A stretch of DNA of 64,000 nucleotides from Thereva unica (taxonomy: Eukaryota; Arthropoda; Insecta; Diptera; Therevidae), in the NCBI GenBank assembly GCA_949987705.1, contig OX465281.1, positions 27,140,942 to 27,204,941 on the forward strand, read 5' to 3'. The translations under genes and the position numbers were made by a program. Below the pieces are notes generated by a model. The model worked only from the letters and a program-made list of their open reading frames with translations, searched no databases and was not told the DNA's origin. This document shows, in pieces, positions 56,501 to 64,000 of the stretch. The stretch's first letter is position 1. Each line of letters starts with the position of its first letter.

Positions 56501-57340
56501 CTATATACTAGACTAGTGTCTACTGTGCAACCCTGGCATGTTGAACACAAGTGCTGCTCCCTCTATGGTCTGTTTATATTGGGTTAATAGTACCGTATCA
56601 CTTCAGCCCTTTCGGGGAGTAGCACTCGTCCTCCATTCCTATTCTCATAAGTGTCAAGAGTGCAAGATGCATTCAATATGCAATAAGGAAGCGAGGCACA
56701 AACTGCAGCCGCCTTAGTCTTGTCTTTTGTTGATTCAATTCAATGAAATGCAAATACAAAGATTTTCCTCCGTACTGTACTGCTGTGTTGTGAGAAGGAT
56801 TCTTTCTGTTTAGTGCCGGGTTCGTCGTGCTCTGCAATAATAATATTAAAAGAAAAAACAAGATGTCTCTTGTTAAAAGAAAAACTCTAGTATAGATTAT
56901 GGACTAGCACTCACTCCAGAGTGCACTGTGTGGAGTATGGCATTGCACCAAAGGGACAAGGATCTCGATGGTGGAAGATTTATTGCAGTGCTTACTTGGA
57001 GGCTGGTCGAGGAACGTGACTTGTAATAAATTCTCCGCTTTTGATGAATGCTGATTTGATCAACTGCGAGAGGAATGTTCCTTCATTGATCGGAACGCTC
57101 CGGTTGATTAGTGTTGATTGGTGTCGAGGTATTTTAAATGCGATTATATATTGACAACTTTTCTGCTCGTGTGTTGAGTTATGTACGGTTAGAGGAGTTG
57201 CAGTCGTTATTGTTATGCAAGCTAAATAGGTTTTGTTGCATTAGAATATAGCTTGGGGTAGGACATCACAAAAAATTGGTATCTTGGACATCATAAAATT
57301 TTGCTCTAAGTAGTTACGTTCATGAATTTATGAAGAGCCT
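53550..57340. other. Intron sequence; no gene recognised
   Basis: AGATGGCGC motifs lie at 53948-53956 and 54054-54062, each inside a TTCGTTC-containing context that looks duplicated. Other open frames (for example 54441-54683, 55339-55593, 55709-56098) show no family signal. Confidence 0.4.
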
Positions 57341-57345
57341 AATAA

Positions 57346-57575
57346 ACTACTGATTCAGTACAAAGTATTCAGGTCAATTCTGTACTACGCTGGAATTGAC
57401 TCCGCTGGAAGTTTGCTTACTTAGTAACATAAATTTTTATTTCCAAATTACTTTCCGTTACAACAGAGTTTATACTACCGATGTAAGAAAATTTCAGCGG
57501 TGCTAATCCCAGCGGAATCAAATCTAGCGTAGCTAAGAATTTGCTTGAATACTTTGTTTGACAGACTCAGTAGTT
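57346..57575. mobile_element. Foldback MITE, family D
   Basis: Long imperfect inverted arms. The left runs ACTACTGATTCAGTACAAAG, CTACGCTGGAATTGACTCCG, ending AAGTTTGCTTAC. The right in reverse is ACTACTGAGTCTGTC, CAAAGTATTCAAGCAAATTC, CTACGCTAGATTTGATTCCG. The loop is about 50 bp. Non-coding. Confidence 0.75.
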
Positions 57576-57579
57576 CGTT

Positions 57580-58020
57580 TGATATACAATACAATTAGCC
57601 ACTAGGGTAATCCTTGTACGCTCATATGCACATGGGGAATCCCCTGTACTAGACGTAGGATAACTTGACATTTACTTTGTGTTAATGAACCGGGATATAG
57701 TACTAGTTGAGTTTACAAACAGCTTTTTTCCTAAAGTTAACCCGATACTGTTTCCATGAAATTTCTGGGTTAAAGTGACAGATAAATAATTTGACGTCGT
57801 GTCTCCGTTGGAGTATGTGCAGTAAACACACTTAAGCAAACACATATGCAAAACCCAGCTTAATCCGTCGTGTTTCGCGGCAAACACAAAATGGCGGCCA
57901 ACACAAAACCTTTTCCTTTACAACGCCCTCGGTGTGGGTAGCAAGAAAGTGTATGACGATAGTACAGTAAGCTATGGGCCGTCATTTTAAATCTAATATG
58001 GCGATCACCAAAAAATGGCG
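57580..58020. other. Intron sequence; no gene recognised
   Basis: Contains ATGGCGGCCAACACAAAA near 57890, a phrase mirrored near 58480-58500. This may extend the palindrome of the next entry outward. Confidence 0.4.
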
Positions 58021-58025
58021 GAAGA

Positions 58026-58457
58026 CATATAATAGGTTAAAAAGTAGGAAAAAAAAATAACGAAAAGTTCCAGGGTTAATAAAAAAAATATATAGTTTAA
58101 AAAAATCAAAAAATACACTTTTAATTTAAAATGAACTAAAAAGCAAAAAATAATTTTTAATGTAAAATTTTTATTGCTCCAGCCAGTATATGGGAACAAC
58201 CTACGTTTCGAAAGGTAAAAAAGCGTGGGGCTCCTTACCTATTTCCTTATTTTATTAACATTGGAACTTTTCGTTAGCGCCCCACGCTTTTTTACATTTC
58301 GAAACGTAGGTTGTTCCCATATACTGGCTGGAGCAATAAAAATTTTACATTAAAAATTATTTTTTACTTTTTAGTTCATTTTAAATTAAAAGCGTATTTT
58401 TTGTTTTTTTTTAAACTATAGGTATATTTTATTTTCTACTTTTTAGTCTATTATATG
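58026..58457. mobile_element. Foldback MITE, family A copy 2
   Basis: Arms of about 180-207 bp with near-identical inner parts (AATGAACTAAAAAG, TATTGCTCCAGCCAGTATAT, GGGAACAACCTACGTTTCGAA) around a loop of about 45 bp (58233-58277). The loop and the GCGTGG-type edges match copy 1 at 4495-4750. Weak mirror similarity continues outward to about 57990 and 58500. Confidence 0.85.
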
Positions 58458-58634
58458 GCTTCTACCATTTTCTTGTCACCACCATGTGTTGGCCGCTATT
58501 TTGAATTTAGAATTACGCTACGCAGCTAATTGTATTGTAGTTGGCATACCCATCCATTTGATACCCATGTCAGGGGGTCGGCGAACACAATTGCAAAATT
58601 CAGCCGCCATCCTGGACCCGTCATCTTGATTTTT

Positions 58635-58925
58635 TTACAAAATAGTCAGATTGCATTATCATCCAAACTAAACGTGTGTGCAAAATTTCAGCTCAATCGG
58701 AAACCGGGAAGCGGGTCAAATTTAACTTACAAGATTTTATTACATAGTTACAAGTGAAGCTAATAAAAGCGTATTAATAAAATGGGTAAAGAGTCTCACG
58801 CTTTTTTACATTTGGAAAGGTAGGCTGCTCCCATATACAGACGTGAGCAATAACAACTTTGCATTCGAAATTATTTTTTACTTTTTATTTCATTTGAAAA
58901 TAAAACCGTATTTTTTAGTTTTTTT
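58635..58925. repeat. Partial family A copy and adjoining repeat
   Basis: CTCACGCTTTTTTACATTTGG, GCTGCTCCCATATACAG, GAGCAATAA and ATTATTTTTTACTTTTTATT follow the order of the right arm of copy 2. Only one arm is present. The preceding stretch (58670-58760) looks like non-coding repeat sequence but is not classified. Confidence 0.65.
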
Positions 58926-58929
58926 TAAT

Positions 58930-59715
58930 CTATATGTTTTATTTTCTATGCAGACACAAGAACAATCACTGAAAGTTGTTGAAGTCGATCTGATAAAGTT
59001 ATGCTTCTCCCACGAACAGCTGTTAGTGGGTTGCTGAAGAGTTGCTAAAGCCAAAAATCTTCACATTTTAGCTCCAAATACCGTTAATTATAGTTTATGC
59101 TGAAACATCTGCTGCTTGTCTGATTGTACGTCTCAAGCCGAAATTAAAAAAACAGAAAGGAAATGTTTTTTTGGGGCACCACATTCGGTCTCCATTTTGG
59201 GGTGCCCAGTGGGTGCCAGCAAAATTGATTACGCTTTTTTTTGAGAACAATTCGGAGGAGAGGAAGGCGCCATGAGCGAAGTTCTAATACCCGACATAGC
59301 AAAATCTATGCGGACGATTCTGAATGAGCTTGGCTAGATGTCTGTTGTGCACGTAGTAGGTACAAAATTCTTCATTATCGAATCCTAAAAAATCTAAAAA
59401 AAAACTTAATAACCAAAATCAATTTTTGCAGATTCGTCCTTTTTTTACTATATCTTTTTCCTACCGCGTAGTGTGCACAGATAATTTTTTTTGAAAGGCG
59501 TAGCAACGTACGCGGGGTTATAAATTGCAATTTCGTTAGAGTCGGAAGCGCGAAGGATTCAATAACGAGGTTTTAGCTTGAGGAAAATGCCCCTGTTCCT
59601 CGTGGTGTTTCTATGGCGCGATAGCGATGGTTATGCATTTCGACCTAGCTCAACCCGACAAGAAGAGACTCGCTCGTTCTTAGCCTTGAAACAAGCACGC
59701 ACAGCGCCAAAACAC
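58930..59715. other. Intron sequence; no gene recognised
   Basis: No coding region seen. A short palindromic patch GGGGCACC...GGGTGCC occurs at about 59173-59218. Confidence 0.4.
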
Positions 59716-59717
59716 CT

Positions 59718-59753
59718 GTCTTCTTCTTCTTCTTTAACGGCTCTACAACCGAC
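59718..59753 (-). mobile_element. Short LINE 3' end (5258 family)
   Basis: CTTCTTCTTCTTTAACGGCT followed by CTACAACCG is the reverse of the hallmark 3' end of the outer LINE at 5258. Only about 35 bp can be matched; probably another extremely 5'-truncated insertion. Confidence 0.6.
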
Positions 59754-60225
59754 GATGAAAACGGGCAATTAACTTGGTAACCATAAAGAGTTCCATTAGT
59801 ATACTCAATAGACCGGTTATCCTTTGGTGCATAAGTCAAGCAGCATTGGACTTGGTTAGTACTAAGTTGGGGGACCGCTTGATAAAATAACGTTTCTATA
59901 GCGCCTATATGCCTATAGCGGGGGCATCCATTTTCGTGTGGCAGGCACATCTGTTCGCTATGCTTGAGTAAATTATTTTTACTCTTGTAGGCAAGGTGAT
60001 GAGCTTATTCACGTGTCCTGCCTCGAAAATTTGAAGTATCGGGGTAGCCAATAGTAGTATAGGTCCAAATGGTGGCTGTCGCAGTTCTGATACTTGATTA
60101 AAAGAAAGAAAGATACGTAGCTATAAACTTATACTACCGCAGCAACAAATACTGCAAGGTTTTCCTTCAGTAGGATAAAAGCTGCCTTTCAAGTTCTCCG
60201 TCACTGTTCCATGATAGCGAGAGGT
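59754..60225. other. No gene recognised
   Basis: The stretch at about 59820-59890 resembles 44755-44830 (GTCAAGCAG.ATTG, GTTA.TACT.AGT, GGGGACCG.TTG.TAAAA). It is thus a shared repeat, possibly LINE 3' sequence. Confidence 0.4.
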
Positions 60226-60229
60226 GGGA

Positions 60230-60690
60230 TCTTGTTGTTTCATGTGACCTGGGTCGAACAGGAAAGTCTGAATGACATGAAATGATGACGACGAACCCGT
60301 TCGTCAAATGCTCTGCGGTAAGATCGATGGGGTGCAAGGAGACCCAACCGACCGTAGACCAGGAGGCTCAGATTTTAGGGATGCCAAACTGAAAGACATC
60401 GGTCCCTGTGCTGAAAGTCGAGTCGTGTTTCGCGACAAGTCGTTTAAGTTGAAGTAAGTGACATTTCAGTCAAATTACAACTTTCAGCACAGGGGCCTAG
60501 TGTGGAAATGCTAAGTTGAGTGTAGGCAACTGTTTTGAAAGTCGTGATTCGACTGAACGCCACTTTCTGCAACTTAAAGGATTTGTCGTGTCGTGACGAC
60601 TCGACCCTCAGCACAAGGGACCGGTGAAGAGAACAGTTGCGAGAAGCTAGGATTGGATCCCGGCTGTAGAGCCGTTAAAGAAGAAGAAAA
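60230..60690 (+). pseudogene. LINE C-terminus (5258 family), split by a MITE
   Basis: Frames give ...EPVRQMLCGKIDGVQ (from EPARKVLCGKTYGVRQRG), then GMPN-like text before the MITE, then REQLREARIGSRL and a stop (60627-60670). After it comes CTGTAGAGCCGTTAAAGAAG with an AAG tail at about 60685. It matches the - strand copy at 5260-5500 and is its best relative in the window. Confidence 0.8.
60397..60627. mobile_element. MITE inside LINE tail
   Basis: Ends: CGGTCCCTGTGCTGAAAG on the left; read in reverse, CGGTCCCTTGTGCTGAGG on the right. Both continue GTCGAGTCGT and a GACAA-TC-TTTAAGTTG block. Compared with the intact LINE copy at 5340-5360, about 10 bp of LINE sequence are missing at the insertion point. 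Confidence 0.85.
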
Positions 60691-60699
60691 GCTTAGCCC

Positions 60700-62810
60700 G
60701 TGGTAACCTACCTATGATACTGTCTGTGTGCGGGCCCCCGGCGGTGTGTCCTATTTTGGCCACTGGCAGTACAGGTGAACAAGCGTACATCCCCTACTGC
60801 TTTACTGATGTAATATTATCGGCCCTCCCTCCCTGACAATAAAATGGGAAGTAGATGGTTGGCTTAAGTGCATGCCAAGAGCCTTATTAGCTACAATTTC
60901 CTCCTAAATGTTCCTTCCCCACAAAATCAACACATGCCCCTCCAAATTTAGAACCGACTTCCTCCCACCCGACCATCCACCCCCACCCGAGCTCCTCAAA
61001 TCAAATTTAAACCTAATAAAAAAATGGGCCTAATCATTTTGTTTGAATATTTTTAATTGCCTTATCGCGTTCCGCTAAGCCGCTGTTCATTACCTTTAAT
61101 TGACCCTTTTCAATCCTCCGCTGCCAAGTGTTTCGCTGGGGCCCCGTCAAGCTGCCGGGCGGGGCGGCGGGACGAGGAACGAAATCCTTTCCCGCTCCCT
61201 TTTCGGCAAGCAATCAGAAGTCAGCCCTGAAATGGTATCGGGCATGAATAATCGTCGGTGATTAATCGCCACATTTAAAGGCGCCCCCAGCCCCAGCGAA
61301 GGAATTTTCCGATTGATTAAATTTAAAGTCCCCGTCTCCTTCCAGCCCTGCCGCTGTCGATTGTGGCACCCTCCGTCCTCTGCTACATCCTGGCTTCGTC
61401 CTTGTGGTCGATGAACAGGAGATTTTTTTTTATTGATAGCCGATAATCACGCAATACTGGCGGTGGCTCTGATGGCGGCTGTCAGTGGTGCGCGCCGTGG
61501 CGGATGTCGAGAACTATTGGGGCAGCTCTCCCCGAAAGGTCAGGGCTGAGGGCTACCACCAGATTGAGGGCGGACTGGATGAGGGCTGCTCTGGCTTTTG
61601 TTAATTTTAAACTTCGCCCGAGTTTTATTCGGGCTTTATCAGCCGGTGACATAACTGCGGTGGCAGCGGCGGCGGTGATTTAGGGAAACTTCAGACATAG
61701 TTCGGCGGTGTCACTCTGGGCGTGGGAATGTGTATGACGCAAGGAAAGGGTGGTTTTTATGGTTATGGGGCTGACTCCTTTCTTGTGGCAGAGACCTTAT
61801 CGCAGGCGGTTTCCTTCACACACATAAGTGGATCCTGAGGGCAGGGGAAAATAATGAAGAAAGTTTCTTTTTCCCGGAAAATTACCAGCTACACACCTGG
61901 GGGAATTGCTTCCACCGTAACCGTTCAATAGCTCAATTATTAGTGGAACTAAGTGAATAGCAAATATTTGTGATGGATTATGTAATTTGGGGGTTTATCA
62001 TTTATGGAAGACTTTTACCAAGTTCGGGGAAAAGTTAAAAATTCTTGGGAAAAATAATTTCCATTCAAGTAATTCAGTTTCTAATTTGGTGGTGGGCGAA
62101 GTCGGGGTTTGGAGTGGGATTGGATCGAGTCCTTCAACAATTGATGGAATAAAGCCACGATTATAGGATAACCTTCGGTCTACCGTGAACTTTAGCTGAA
62201 ATTAATAGAAATGGATTTAAAGGAGGCGTAACTTGTTTTAGGTTATATAGAAAGGAGGTCGAAATCATCGCCTACAGAACATGTGTAGATAATTCGATTT
62301 TTTTTTAGTAATTAAGCTGGGGGAAGAGCAGGTATCAAATGAACAGATTCGAATGACTCATGTATGCGTCACTCGTTTCCTTTTAGCCGAGTCTGAAGGA
62401 CTTACATATGCGGACTTAACATTTAATACTCAAGCCATATGTTAAAACACGTCCACTAATAATCCGGCTTACGTTAATTCGGCGTTACGTAATTTCTCCT
62501 TCGATGCCTTGCACTTGCGGGGCCTGGAAAATTAAGCTGTTTGAAGATTCTACGGACGGTACTTTTAGTGTGACTCATTAAATACATATACGTATTACAA
62601 ACGTCGATACGTAATCAAGTATTAATTTTCAGTAAAAGAGAAGATAATTGCAAAATAAGCGCAGGACAACGTGCAGAAATTGATCTTCAAACTTCTAAGA
62701 TGCTTATTCGTAGGAGAAGATGAAAACGATAGGAAAAATGTGAATAACATAACCAGAATATATGTGTGATTCTGTTATTTTAGGAAATGTTGGAATGCAC
62801 GCAACATTGA
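60700..62810. other. Intron sequence; no gene or transposon recognised
   Basis: Relatively GC-rich in places (GGCGGCGGTG near 61665) and repeat-poor. It may be old low-copy intron sequence with regulatory content, which I cannot show. Confidence 0.4.
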
Positions 62811-62819
62811 AGATAGCGC

Positions 62820-63290
62820 GATGATTGCCGGGATTCTGGCAATATCTCGTCGGAGTTTGCTTAAGAGTCCCTTGTTAGTGTAGGTCTCCAGTGTTCTCCG
62901 CTTTTAGCTGTTTAGCGTAAAGTGGTAGCCAAAAATAGAGTTTTTGACTCCGCCTATTGGTCTACCGACCATTTTGGTCTCCGAGCTTCGGAGAGAGGCT
63001 CCTTGCTTGACAAGGAACTGGGCTTTATCGTTCCCCTCTATGTTGCTATCCGGAAACCCAGATGAGAGTCACGTTGTGCTTTTTACCTAGCCCGTCGAAC
63101 TCGCACATCGCTCCACTAACTTCGAGGGCATCATTACTAAATCCCGAGCTTTTCTCGAAATATTCTCTACGCAAGATCCCAACATGCATCGCTAGATGTC
63201 TACTTCTTGGACTCCAAACACTTAACGGAGCTTATTTTTGTATTCAGATGGCTCAAAATTGTTTTGTGGTCAATGTCTAACAATACCAAT
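62820..63290 (-). pseudogene. LINE RNase H fragment (LOA/R1 group)
   Basis: On the - strand: HNVTLIWVSGYSNIEGN leads to DKAQFLVKQGASLRSSET, matching the final RNase H motif W--GH--I-GNE-AD-LA--G (here GY instead of GH and K instead of the catalytic D). Upstream frames show SSVKCLESKK and VLRREYF-KSSGFSND text; downstream IGGVKNSIFGYHF, LLSKLRRDIARIPAI. Several frame changes. Confidence 0.65.
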
Positions 63291-63299
63291 ATCAACACT

Positions 63300-64000
63300 T
63301 CTGCCATGCCCATTTGCCGAAATTTTTCAAGCACTTCTTTGTCCTAATAATATTCCAAAATATATCGCAACTTTACATTATTTTTTCCAAACACAAACAA
63401 CTTTTTAACCACTTCATAAATTTCGATTTTTATACCCTCAAAGTCCACTTTCAAACGTCACTCGAACTGTCAACCAAACGAGCACACATTTAGTGGTGTC
63501 GCTGCGATCGTGACTTATCCCCAATCGACGCCATCTATCGGCTAAACTCCTTGACCTAATACTTGACTCATTCCATTTCAGTTAATTCCCCGACACCCAA
63601 TCCAATTGCTTCTTTGTCATGTTCCGACATTTCACAGTTTTGATAAATCGAAGCGATTAACAAATTCCCAGAGTCAAATTAAAGCGCGATCTTTTATCAA
63701 TCATTGACGCAACAAGTTCGATTTGACCGCATTTCACCGCGCGACCAGCGGACCTTCACGACGTTTATCGTTCGCCCATTCGAGTCGCGTGTGGCGTTTT
63801 TATTACAATATTTCCTGATTAGCATCCTATTCCAGTAGGCGTATGCAGCCGCAATCTCCGGACTTTCTATCCCTAAACAATTCATATTCAATTTCGTTTG
63901 GTGAATTCCAATTAAGAGGCTCCTCGACCGCCGCCACCACCACCCGCACAAGAATCGAATCACTTCTATTTTTATAACGAGGCGAAAATGTATTCGGGGA
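63300..64000. other. No gene recognised
   Basis: AATCGACGCCATCTATCGGC (about 63523) resembles AATCAACGCCATCTATCGGG at 12363, suggesting a dispersed repeat. A - strand open frame at 63697-63963 has no family match I can name. Confidence 0.35.

Noticed and set aside
58005..58199. A phenylalanine-rich frame that looks like a membrane protein
   Set aside because: It lies on one arm of the family A foldback MITE; its AT-rich arm codes by chance.

Overview
The window looks like genomic DNA of a dipteran-type insect. It is AT-rich, has very few host exons, and has a repeat load dominated by non-LTR retrotransposons (LINEs) of insect type, mariner and Harbinger DNA transposons, and many short inverted-repeat elements (MITEs). 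The only host gene I can support is the first coding exon of an exostosin-1 / tout-velu (ttv) homologue at 35499-36310 on the + strand. It starts with the conserved MQAKKRY, has a type II membrane anchor, and ends at a GTGAGT splice donor in the conserved FKGKR motif. I see no second exon, so 36311-64000 is probably ttv intron 1 (at least 27.7 kb). The stretch upstream, about 34.15-35.5 kb, is promoter and 5' leader. The species cannot be fixed from this sequence; 'dipteran' is an inference.

Left third (0-12 kb): a nearly complete 2.7-kb PIF/Harbinger element (994-3717) holds a spliced, apparently intact DDE transposase (- strand) and an accessory Myb/SANT-like gene (+ strand) broken by one stop codon. 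Next come a foldback MITE (4.5 kb) and a three-level nest. In that nest an old LINE on the - strand (about 5258-11092) was interrupted by a 5'-truncated Jockey-type LINE (6675-9943, with a 12-bp target duplication) and separately by a Harbinger-like MITE (10454-10895) that still carries the start of a MADF-type gene.

Middle (12-34 kb): quiet non-coding DNA alternates with LINE wreckage. There are RNase-H/RT fragments at 14.9-17.7 kb around a 159-bp-period minisatellite, a tRNA-like SINE candidate (17.9-18.15 kb), a copia fragment (21 kb), and a CR1-group-like LINE on the - strand with ORF1 and ORF2 both recognisable (23.3-26.8 kb). The best-preserved coding unit is a LOA/R1-group RT plus RNase H reading frame (28392-30638). 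Jockey gag and RT fragments lie at 31.3-33.8 kb.

Right half (ttv intron): mariner fragments (40.4, 43.2, 45.7-46.8, 48.2 kb), further LINE pieces on both strands, a Ty3/gypsy protease remnant (about 53.1 kb), and several MITEs inserted into older elements. The insertion order can be read in several places. Examples are a 510-bp MITE inside mariner, a GGGGCC-ended MITE inside a LINE tail, a 582-bp MITE with a 74-copy CA tract inside a LOA-type LINE, and a 32-bp LINE scrap flanked by 11-bp target duplications inside mariner.

I found no CRISPR, operon, rRNA or intact canonical tRNA. The most interesting signals are the near-autonomous Harbinger element, a group of MITE families sharing GGGCC-like ends (two with clear 3-bp TAA duplications), the three-copy foldback family with a conserved loop, and CTCF-like AGATGGCGC motifs in the ttv 5' region and intron.
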